Shown here: piece by piece, positions 1 through 5,295 of the stretch | How the letters are laid out: every line of letters starts with the position of its first letter | Numbering within the stretch: position 1 is the first letter of the stretch | NCBI GenBank assembly: GCA_020061125.1 | Contig: JAGUYV010000284.1 | Coordinates: 1 to 7,522 of the forward strand | From: a bacterium | Lineage (GTDB): Bacteria; UBP15; UBA6099; DSWB01 | DNA length: 7,522 nt | Direction of reading: 5' to 3' | Made by a program: the position numbers and the translations under genes | The notes under the pieces: generated by a model | Seen by the model: only the letters and a program-made list of their open reading frames with translations | The model's database searches: none | What the model was told of the DNA's origin: nothing

Positions 1-1
1 A

Positions 2-475
2 TGCGCCTTGGGCGTGGCCGCATTTTCCGCCGCATCCTATGCCATCATGAAAAAAGGATTTCTGAAAAATGCGGGCAACGCAGTTCCTCCACCGCATTTC
101 AACCGGGCCTTTATTGCGGCTTTCGCGTACAGTGTTCTGGCTCTGGCCGCCGAATCCATGGTGGCCTGGCTGGCGCTGCGCGCCCTGGACCAGCCTGTGA
201 GCGCGGCCAATATCCTTTTCCGCGTGCCCCTGGTGCAGGTTGCGGCTCTGTTGCCGTTCAGTATGCGTGGCATGGGCGTGCGGGAAGCCGGATACTGGGC
301 GCTGTTGCGGGGCCACGCCACGGAAAGCTCTCTGGTCAGCGCCGGCCTGGTCTCCTCATTCTGCCTCTACGCGGTTCCCACGATTATCGGACTGCTTTTC
401 ATGCAGGGATTCGTGGCCAGAAGTTTTCCCGGAAAAATTTCATCCGAAATCGGAAATGAATACAATTCAGATTGA
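2..475 (+). CDS. C-terminal part of a flippase-like / LPG-synthase TM family membrane protein (5' truncated by window edge)
   Basis: An open frame runs in from the left edge and ends at TGA 473-475, leaving 157 visible residues. They are strongly hydrophobic, with likely membrane helices at about residues 1-15, 36-62, 71-88 and 110-133 of the fragment. The segment at fragment residues 85-95 (PFSMRGMGVRE) matches the conserved 'P-S-x-x-G-x-G-x-RE' loop near the end of the LPG_synthase_TM / UPF0104 family (YbhN, AglD and the membrane part of MprF). Members are multi-pass inner-membrane proteins of roughly 300-350 residues, many thought to move lipids or lipid-linked sugars across the membrane, so about half the protein is missing. 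The substrate cannot be told from this fragment. The last 20 residues are polar and form a cytoplasmic or periplasmic tail. The gene converges on the next one, with 53 bp between their stop codons. An overlapping frame at 1-459 is a shadow. Confidence 0.75.
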   Translation, partial: CALGVAAFSAASYAIMKKGFLKNAGNAVPPPHFNRAFIAAFAYSVLALAAESMVAWLALRALDQPVSAANILFRVPLVQVAALLPFSMRGMGVREAGYWALLRGHATESSLVSAGLVSSFCLYAVPTIIGLLFMQGFVARSFPGKISSEIGNEYNSD

Positions 476-518
476 ATCGCACAATTGCTTCGGTTTTCAA
501 AATCGTTCAAACATTAAA

Positions 519-540
519 ATCAAACCAATCATTGTTTGAT
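519..540 (-). terminator. Possible weak hairpin terminator at the 3' end of the small membrane-protein gene
   Basis: ATCAAAC (519-525) and GTTTGAT (534-540) form a perfect 7-bp inverted repeat around an 8-nt centre. The element overlaps the stop codon of the - strand gene (529-531). On the - strand it is followed by a T-rich run (TTTTAATGTTTG), which is what an intrinsic terminator needs. The stem is AT-rich and therefore weak. It lies in an AT-rich gap (about 476-540) between two convergent genes, where a terminator is expected. Confidence 0.3.
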
Positions 541-957
541 GCTCTGGCGGATTTGAACCAGAAGCAACACCTGCGCCGCGGCAAGAAGCGCGAACACGGG
601 CAACCCCGCCATGAAGAGCATGTCGGACATGAAATCCGGGTTCCAGACCGATGCCTGCGTAGCGGATGATGCGGCATTGGACGCGCCCGTCACACTGCGC
701 GCCGCGGCGGCGTGATCCATGACAACAAGGCCCATGACTATAAGAAGCGACAGCGCCGCGAACCCGGCCATGAGCATCTGCAACCGTTTCTTTCTGACAC
801 GGCTCGTGCGCAGCACAAATCCTTGTGAGCGGCTTTCGCGCCCCCTTGCGGTGCGCAAAACAAGAGCGCCGTCGTGATTTCTGCGCAGAGCCGCGCTGTG
901 CCCGACCGCTTTTCTTGCGATGAATTTTATGAGCTGAACAGAGTTGTGAAATATCAT
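529..957 (-). CDS. Unrecognised small two-helix membrane protein with an Arg-rich N-terminus
   Basis: This encodes 142 residues and I do not recognise a family. ATG 957 is preferred over the upstream in-frame ATG at 1038 because a clean GGAGG lies 8 nt before it. The longer form would also start just upstream of, and read through, the terminator hairpin. Residues 1-59 are strongly basic and carry a short near-repeat (VLRTAR at 33-38, VLRTSR at 48-53). Residues 60-80 and about 113-136 are convincing membrane helices. They are joined by a Ser/Ala/Thr-rich linker (81-112), with a short basic tail (RQSIK) at the end. By the positive-inside rule, both termini are likely cytoplasmic with the linker outside. 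There is no signal-peptide cleavage site, enzyme motif or cysteine. It lies downstream of the radical SAM gene on the same strand but beyond its terminator, and no convincing promoter of its own was found, so co-transcription is uncertain. It could be an anchoring or accessory subunit, but no function is assigned. Confidence 0.6.
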   Translation of the reverse strand: MIFHNSVQLIKFIARKAVGHSAALRRNHDGALVLRTARGRESRSQGFVLRTSRVRKKRLQMLMAGFAALSLLIVMGLVVMDHAAAARSVTGASNAASSATQASVWNPDFMSDMLFMAGLPVFALLAAAQVLLLVQIRQSIKQ

Positions 958-965
958 TGTCAGAA

Positions 966-970
966 CCTCC
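966..970 (-). promoter_or_regulatory. Shine-Dalgarno GGAGG that fixes the start of the small membrane protein
   Basis: On the - strand GGAGG ends 8 nt before ATG 957. This is near-ideal spacing and the main reason for choosing that start over ATG 1038 in the same frame. Confidence 0.7.
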
Positions 971-1010
971 AGACCCGAACCGGAAAAGCCGTAGGTTTCC
1001 ATAACAGACA

Positions 1011-1035
1011 AAACCCTGCCTGTGAGGCAGGGTTT
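1011..1035 (-). terminator. Intrinsic terminator after the radical SAM gene
   Basis: AAACCCTGCC (1011-1020) and GGCAGGGTTT (1026-1035) form a perfect 10-bp GC-rich stem with a 5-nt loop. Read on the - strand, the stem runs into TTTTGTCTGTT, a moderate U-tract. It lies 73 nt past the TAG stop of the radical SAM gene and 22 nt past a second in-frame stop (TGA 1057-1059). It probably ends the radical SAM transcript and separates it from the small membrane-protein gene. The flanks are also A/T-rich on the other side, so it could act in both directions. Confidence 0.75.
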
Positions 1036-1107
1036 CAAGTTTTTGAAGAATTATTGTCAGACCATCAAAGCGATGCTGTCAGCCGCTTCGAACTTGTCCT
1101 CGAATTT

Positions 1108-3261
1108 CTATGCTTCGGTGAACACCACGAGGTATCCGCGCAGTTGCAGCAGCCTGTTGAAAATGTCCGCGAATTCGTTTGGCTCCCCGATGACCGGACC
1201 CGCGGATTCGATGCGCGCGATGATGTCGCCGGCCGGCCCGCCTTTTCTGATTTCATCAATAATGCGGGTGTAATCCTCGGAAAGTTCGAATTGCGTATTG
1301 GCAAGCGGGTTCTTCACCAGGGTGCGTGTTTTGCCGCTTCGTTCCACTTTGTTGCCGGCTTCGGCCTCGGCCTCGAAAGCCGCGAAGGACAGTTCCGCGG
1401 GATTCCACTGAACTGGCGAGCAGTTGCGCAATGCCTGGTATGGATACACGGACTCCTGAAATTTCACATAAGGCAGGATCATGGGGCGCAGGGACAGGAA
1501 TCGCGCGTCGCCGTGCGTGGGCATGAGCGTATTCCGGTCCGGCCGCACAGGGCGCATGCGCGCGCGCGAAATGGTCTGCGCCGTGCGCGCGTTCGCGTCC
1601 TGCCACGATTCCGCCAGGTCCTTGTCCGTCATGCCGGTCCCCGTGCGGTCGAAAAGCAGCATTTCCGAAGCGTCCAGCCGGGCGGCGGGCCGCAGTTTCA
1701 TGTCGTGCATGTCCGGACTGGACGCCATGGGCGAATGCTTGAGCAGCAAAAAAGTGTTCCATCGCACATTGTGCACCAGCCCGCTTCGTATCCAGTCCAG
1801 CAGTGTGTCCATGGATCTTGCGAAAGTGGCGGAATCCACGAACGGGAGTCCGTAGAGCATGTGCGCGTTCACGGTGATGCCGTTGGCTGCCATGCAGGTG
1901 AGCGCGGCCTCCATTTGCGACACTTTGAGTCCCTTGCCCAGGCGGGACAGGGCGAAATCGTCGAGAATCTCCAGGCCCACATCCAGGGAAATGCAGCCCG
2001 CGGCGCGCATGAGTTCACACACATCGTAGGTGAAGGGCGGGTCGGGCCGGACTGTGGCGTGCCATGTGATGACGAATCCGTCATCGAGCAGCGCCTTGGA
2101 GAAGCGCGCGGCCTGCGAGGCCTCGAGCGAGGGATCGGAAAACCGGAAAGCTCCGGTGCGCGTGGCTTTGGTGATGGCGCGCAGGTGCTGCACGGCGGAA
2201 TGCGCGGGCATGGCCGCGTACTCGCCCATGCGCGGCGTGTCGCTCATGCAGAAGGCGCAGTTCCCCGCGGCGCAGCCGATGGACAATTGATAGGGCATCT
2301 CGAGGCGCGCGGAATCGCTGAAAAGGTGCTCGAAATTGTAGCCGCGATAGTCCGGGGCCGGGCGTTCGCTGAAGCGCGACGCGGGCGGCGCGGGGTTGGA
2401 AACAATCTGCCCGGCTTCGTTCCTGAAACGGATGCCGGGCACATGCGCCGTTGAGCTGCCCATGTTGAGTTGCAGACACAGATCCGTGAGCGTGTCCTCG
2501 GGTGGCCCGGTGACGATGAAATGGAATATGTCGAAAAGGCGGGGGTCGTTAATGTCGCGCATGGCGGTCATGGGCCAGTTTCCGGCCAGGGCCAGGGAAC
2601 ATGCCGGAAGCGCGGCGCGCAGGTGCGCGGCCATCTTGAATGCGGGCACGATCTGATTCGGCCCGTTGGCGAAAAGCACGATGAGTCCGGGCGCTCTGGA
2701 TTCCGCATACGGAACCGCAACGCGGCGGATCGGTTCGTCCCAGAATGTATCGGTTGCGGCGGACGCGGCGAGCAGATCCGCCAGGCACCGGGGCGACCAT
2801 GGCGACAGGTACGACGGATTGTTGTACCGGTGCCGCTCGGGGAACACGATGCGTTCCGGGAAAAACGGAACCGTGCACAGGTCGAAAGCGGCCTGCACGG
2901 GATCAAAGGGCACGGATGACAGCGGGGCGGCGGGGCCGCCCCGGCGCAGTCCGGCTTTGAACTGTTCAATGTAATCAATGAGCACGCCCGCCAGAGGCAG
3001 GGTGTCAAGCAATGACTGCATGCCTGCGCCCTGGATGCGATTCAGCGAATCGGCGTGGGACAGGCGCTTGACCGCTTCCCGCGCCGCGCTCTCGGCCTGG
3101 CGCAGATGTTCCGCGGAGATCAAATAGTCGGTCATGGCCGCGCCCGCGTTCCATTGCGTCACATTGTGCGCGGCCGCGCGCAGGCAGCCCGCGCTCCACG
3201 CAAGCGGCAGTCCCGGCCCCTCGAGATTCACCATGGGCGATTCCATCAGCAGTACATTCAT
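1108..3261 (-). CDS. Radical SAM enzyme with B12-binding-like N-terminus, CX4CX2C motif and possible C-terminal RRE/PqqD-like winged helix
   Basis: This protein has 717 residues. ATG 3261 is supported by GGGGAG 7 nt upstream. Residues 1-310 have the layout of B12-binding radical SAM enzymes, including a Rossmann-like 'PGLIVLF...MAAHLR' stretch at 191-215, but the cobalamin DxHxxG is not visible and the usual GG is AGN (226-228). Cobalamin binding is therefore doubtful. The radical SAM core follows: SIGC330-AAGN-C335-AF-C338 binds the 4Fe-4S cluster, with FRFSDPSLE (372-380), the DVGLE segment (427-431), LGKG (441-444) and MLYGLP (468-473) in the expected order. The CX4CX2C spacing is longer than CX3CX2C. 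Residues 648-715 (FELS...IIDEI...DIIARI...LLQLRGYLVV) resemble a PqqD/RRE winged helix that grips leader peptides. Together this suggests peptide or natural-product modification, but no precursor is visible and the reaction is unknown. The gene is divergent from the hydrolase, and its frame continues 16 codons beyond TAG. The radical SAM call is firm; the end domains are tentative. Confidence 0.88.
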   Translation of the reverse strand: MNVLLMESPMVNLEGPGLPLAWSAGCLRAAAHNVTQWNAGAAMTDYLISAEHLRQAESAAREAVKRLSHADSLNRIQGAGMQSLLDTLPLAGVLIDYIEQFKAGLRRGGPAAPLSSVPFDPVQAAFDLCTVPFFPERIVFPERHRYNNPSYLSPWSPRCLADLLAASAATDTFWDEPIRRVAVPYAESRAPGLIVLFANGPNQIVPAFKMAAHLRAALPACSLALAGNWPMTAMRDINDPRLFDIFHFIVTGPPEDTLTDLCLQLNMGSSTAHVPGIRFRNEAGQIVSNPAPPASRFSERPAPDYRGYNFEHLFSDSARLEMPYQLSIGCAAGNCAFCMSDTPRMGEYAAMPAHSAVQHLRAITKATRTGAFRFSDPSLEASQAARFSKALLDDGFVITWHATVRPDPPFTYDVCELMRAAGCISLDVGLEILDDFALSRLGKGLKVSQMEAALTCMAANGITVNAHMLYGLPFVDSATFARSMDTLLDWIRSGLVHNVRWNTFLLLKHSPMASSPDMHDMKLRPAARLDASEMLLFDRTGTGMTDKDLAESWQDANARTAQTISRARMRPVRPDRNTLMPTHGDARFLSLRPMILPYVKFQESVYPYQALRNCSPVQWNPAELSFAAFEAEAEAGNKVERSGKTRTLVKNPLANTQFELSEDYTRIIDEIRKGGPAGDIIARIESAGPVIGEPNEFADIFNRLLQLRGYLVVFTEA

Positions 3262-3291
3262 GTGTTCACTCCCCGTCGTTCAATCGCCCTC

Positions 3292-3320
3292 ATTGTACCG
3301 GGTTGCCGCGGGGCGTTCAA
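3292..3320 (-). promoter_or_regulatory. Promoter of the radical SAM gene (-35 TTGAAC, -10 TACAAT)
   Basis: On the - strand TTGAAC (3315-3320) and TACAAT (3292-3297) are separated by exactly 17 bp. The -10 matches the sigma-70 consensus in 5 of 6 bases and the -35 in 4 of 6. Transcription would start near 3285, giving a leader of about 24 nt with the GGGGAG site (3269-3274) before ATG 3261. The heptamer TTGAACG occurs at the -35 and again at 3277-3283, just after the predicted start site, and could be an operator pair. Confidence 0.55.
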
Positions 3321-3385
3321 ATAATCTTTGAGATTCCGCCGTCCGTCCAGACGGCCCGCGCCTGTGCCGCGCAGGGAAAATTTCA

Positions 3386-3391
3386 TATAAT
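3386..3391 (+). promoter_or_regulatory. -10 element (TATAAT) of the alpha/beta-hydrolase gene
   Basis: A perfect TATAAT sits 47 bp before ATG 3439 in an AT-rich pocket of otherwise GC-rich DNA. No good -35 lies 16-18 bp upstream (the 17-bp position reads TGTGCC), so the promoter may need an activator or another sigma factor. A small inverted repeat, GCCGTC (3338-3343) / GACGGC (3350-3355), lies just upstream and could be a binding site. Confidence 0.4.
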
Positions 3392-3438
3392 ATTCCGAAC
3401 GCGCGGCCCCGCGCCGCACACTATTCTTCCGGGAGCCA

Positions 3439-4458
3439 ATGCCTGTGGACATGAACCGTTTGCTGACCGATATTTTCGACATGGGATCCAAGCTGCACGG
3501 AATCCTGCAGGGCCAGAACAAGATCCCCATGCCCGACCTGTCGGACAAGGCCATCTCTCATCTGGTGACAGAAGAGGACAAAGCCGACCGCGCCAGATTT
3601 TACAATGTCACGGACGCGGCGCCGGACATTCGGGTTGAAAAGAAAACGCGGCTGCCGTTCCTGGACATCATAGACGCGAAATTCCCCAGCCCGATCCAGA
3701 CCCCATTCGACGAGAACAACGAAGTGTACATTCGTCATTTCAAGCTGCGGAACAAGCCCGCGGGCGGCCCCACGGTGATCATGATCAACGGCTGGTATGT
3801 GAACACATACGCGTATTTCGACTGGTGGTGCTGGCGGTTTGCGGCCTGGGGCATGAGCAGCGTTCTCATAGACATTCCCTATCACATCCGCCGCGTGCCG
3901 AACGGATCCTACGACGGCCAGTTGCTGATCATCCCCGACACCAACTGGAGCCTGTTGAGCTTCAAGCAGACTTTTCAGGATGTGCAGGCCCTGGCCAACT
4001 GGCTCAAGGAGCAGGGCGTGCCGAAGATCGGCGCGTTCGGCGTGTCGTTCGGCGCCCTTCTCTCCGGGCTGTATGTCTGCAACGCGCAAAACGCGGATTT
4101 CGCCATCATGGGCATGCCGCCCATGGACACCGTGGATGTGCTCAAGCGTTCGGGCATGGCCAAGGATCTCGAGGAAAAGGAAGCGGCCGGGGAAACCACC
4201 ATGCTCACGGACCCCTGCGTGCCCGCGCTGTTCAACATGTCCATGATGACGCCCAATGTGCCGCTGAACAACATCTTCATCGCGGCCGGGGAACTCGACC
4301 ACCTGGTCACGCCCGAATCCGTGCGGGACGCGGCGGATCATTGGGGCGGGCTGCCCTGGCTCAAGTTCTACCCCACGGGCCACATCAACACTTTCGCCCT
4401 CAACCTCAAATTCATCGAGGATGTCAGGAAATTCATCAAGAAGGAAATCAAGCCCTGA
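3439..4458 (+). CDS. Alpha/beta-hydrolase, possibly ABHD18-like, substrate unknown
   Basis: This 339-residue protein has the alpha/beta-hydrolase core. VIMINGW (113-119) is the first core strand and the oxyanion-hole region, and SVLIDIPYHIRR (141-152) follows. The nucleophile elbow is GVSFG with Ser203. A likely acid is Asp287 in AAGELDHLVTP, and the base is His315 in PTGHINTF. A catalytic triad is therefore complete. The IPYH-x-RR-x-P segment and the long run before the elbow recall the Abhydrolase_18 / ABHD18 group, from memory. There is no signal peptide or membrane segment, so it should be cytoplasmic. The substrate cannot be deduced; ester or amide hydrolysis is the family default. The start is ambiguous: GGGAG (3431-3435) lies only 3 nt before ATG 3439 but 9 nt before in-frame GTG 3445, and ATG 3451 is a third option. 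The gene is divergent from the radical SAM gene, with 177 bp between their starts, which allows shared control. Confidence 0.82.
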   Translation: MPVDMNRLLTDIFDMGSKLHGILQGQNKIPMPDLSDKAISHLVTEEDKADRARFYNVTDAAPDIRVEKKTRLPFLDIIDAKFPSPIQTPFDENNEVYIRHFKLRNKPAGGPTVIMINGWYVNTYAYFDWWCWRFAAWGMSSVLIDIPYHIRRVPNGSYDGQLLIIPDTNWSLLSFKQTFQDVQALANWLKEQGVPKIGAFGVSFGALLSGLYVCNAQNADFAIMGMPPMDTVDVLKRSGMAKDLEEKEAAGETTMLTDPCVPALFNMSMMTPNVPLNNIFIAAGELDHLVTPESVRDAADHWGGLPWLKFYPTGHINTFALNLKFIEDVRKFIKKEIKP

Positions 4459-4549
4459 ACCGTTTCCGCGACAACGAATTCAGCTCACATATTCCAAATC
4501 CAGCATCGCCATTCCTTGCCGAAACGAAGAACCCAAATCCAAACGCACT

Positions 4550-4565
4550 ACATGCTGAAGCATGT
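4550..4565. repeat. Small perfect inverted repeat between two convergent genes
   Basis: ACATGCT (4550-4556) and AGCATGT (4559-4565) form a palindromic hairpin (six pairs with a TGAA loop) in the 127-bp gap between the convergent stops of the hydrolase and hepT. A T6 run follows on the + strand only about 28 nt later, inside the hepT 3' end. It is therefore a weak terminator candidate for the hydrolase gene rather than a clear one. Nothing else is visible in this gap. Confidence 0.3.
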
Positions 4566-4585
4566 TCCGGCATCATGTTTGGTGT

Positions 4586-4912
4586 CTATACGATTTTTTC
4601 AATTGACTCAATCAATGACGGCAAATCTGAAACAGCCGTTTCATAAACGATTTGGATATCTATTCCGTCGTACTGATGTATGAGTAAATTTCTCATCTGA
4701 ATCATCGCCGTCCATGGTAGCTCCGAATAGGCCTCACGGGTTTCGTGGCTTATGCGCCTCGACGCTTCGCCAATCATCTCAAGCCGTCTGATAACAGCAT
4801 CCTGGCATTGAATATCAGCCACAAACTCTTCCATGCGCTTGCTTCCCACATGTTCAACAGCTATGCGGGCGGATTCGAGAATATCCATAAGAGACGCTTT
4901 GTCACGCAACAT
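4586..4912 (-). CDS. hepT: HepT-family (DUF86) toxin of a MntA-HepT toxin-antitoxin pair
   Basis: The 108-residue, mostly helical protein carries the diagnostic HepT motif RX4HXY as RNLLIHQY (Arg74, His79, Tyr81). In studied pairs HepT is an HEPN-fold RNase toxin. R and H form the active site, and the partner MntA inactivates it by adding AMP units to the tyrosine. All three key residues are present, so the toxin should be functional. ATG 4912 is chosen because it gives the usual family N-terminus (MLRDK...ILESA); the frame is open to 5041, but that extension lies inside mntA and is out of character. The gene overlaps the end of mntA by 11 nt, and there is no clear Shine-Dalgarno, so translation is probably coupled to mntA. 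It ends with TAG, converging on the hydrolase gene. GC is about 47%, well below its neighbours. Confidence 0.87.
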   Translation of the reverse strand: MLRDKASLMDILESARIAVEHVGSKRMEEFVADIQCQDAVIRRLEMIGEASRRISHETREAYSELPWTAMIQMRNLLIHQYDGIDIQIVYETAVSDLPSLIESIEKIV

Positions 4913-5216
4913 ATATGATTTGAGCCGTGGACAAGATGTGCTGTTTCCGAATCGAATTGCGGCTGTTTTCAATCCCTCTTTTCGTGGAAAGATCCACTTT
5001 GCGGCCAAGTATTTCCGATAATTCCATCTGCATGCGCGCAAGATGGAAAAGCGTTGGTTTTGCGTTCACATGAAAGGAAACAAGAATGTCAATGTCACTG
5101 CCCGGATGAAAGTCATCACGGAGAGCAGAGCCAAAAAGCGATAATTCCACAACGCTCCATTTTGCGCAGAAGCGCTCAATTTCCCCTGGTGGAATGTTGT
5201 TTACATCAATGCCCAT
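4902..5216 (-). CDS. mntA: MntA-family minimal nucleotidyltransferase antitoxin
   Basis: This 104-residue protein has the minimal nucleotidyltransferase signature GSX10DXD: Gly29-Ser30 in LFGSALRDD, then Asp41 and Asp43 in SDIDIL. The third metal-binding Asp is likely Asp75 in KVDLST. In the characterised Shewanella pair, MntA transfers AMP from ATP to the tyrosine of HepT's RX4HXY motif and so neutralises the toxin. With all catalytic residues visible, the same is expected here. It lies first in the operon, upstream of and overlapping hepT by 11 nt, the usual order for such pairs. ATG 5216 is preferred (weak GTGAG upstream); GTG 5225 in the same frame is the alternative and adds three residues. 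It has its own promoter between phoU and the start. The low GC of the pair suggests acquisition by transfer. Confidence 0.87.
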   Translation of the reverse strand: MGIDVNNIPPGEIERFCAKWSVVELSLFGSALRDDFHPGSDIDILVSFHVNAKPTLFHLARMQMELSEILGRKVDLSTKRGIENSRNSIRKQHILSTAQIIYVA

Positions 5217-5250
5217 CGGACTCACAATCCATTAATCAACTCGTAAATTC

Positions 5251-5279
5251 ATTTTGGCAGTCACGGACGCTTATGTCAA
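5251..5279 (-). promoter_or_regulatory. Promoter of the mntA-hepT operon (TTGACA, 17 bp, CAAAAT)
   Basis: On the - strand a perfect -35 TTGACA (5274-5279) is followed after exactly 17 bp by CAAAAT (5251-5256), which matches the -10 consensus in 4 of 6 bases. The predicted start near 5244 leaves a short leader before ATG 5216. The -35 lies only 16 bp past the phoU stop, and no terminator is visible between them, so some transcription from the phosphate operon may also read into the toxin-antitoxin pair. Confidence 0.6.
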
Positions 5280-5295
5280 TGATTGGCGTAGAGGC

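Noticed and set aside
958-1038. Longer start (ATG 1038) for the small membrane protein
   Set aside because: It would read through most of the terminator hairpin, and the strong GGAGG site is placed for ATG 957 instead.
874-2454. Long + strand open frame (526 codons) opposite the radical SAM gene
   Set aside because: Its translation is low-complexity His/Arg/Gly-rich and has no family motifs. It is the antisense shadow of a clearly conserved gene in GC-rich DNA.
3262-3438. Search for a RiPP precursor or small peptide gene in the divergent intergenic region
   Set aside because: I found no short ORF with a ribosome binding site and a leader/core-like pattern; the region is explained by two promoters and ribosome binding sites.
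3421-4383. - strand open frame of 320 codons across the hydrolase gene
   Set aside because: It is antisense to a gene with a full catalytic triad; the translation is His/Gly/Arg-rich with no recognisable domain.
4913-5041. N-terminal extension of the hepT frame to 5041
   Set aside because: It lies within mntA in another frame; the HepT family N-terminus matches ATG 4912.
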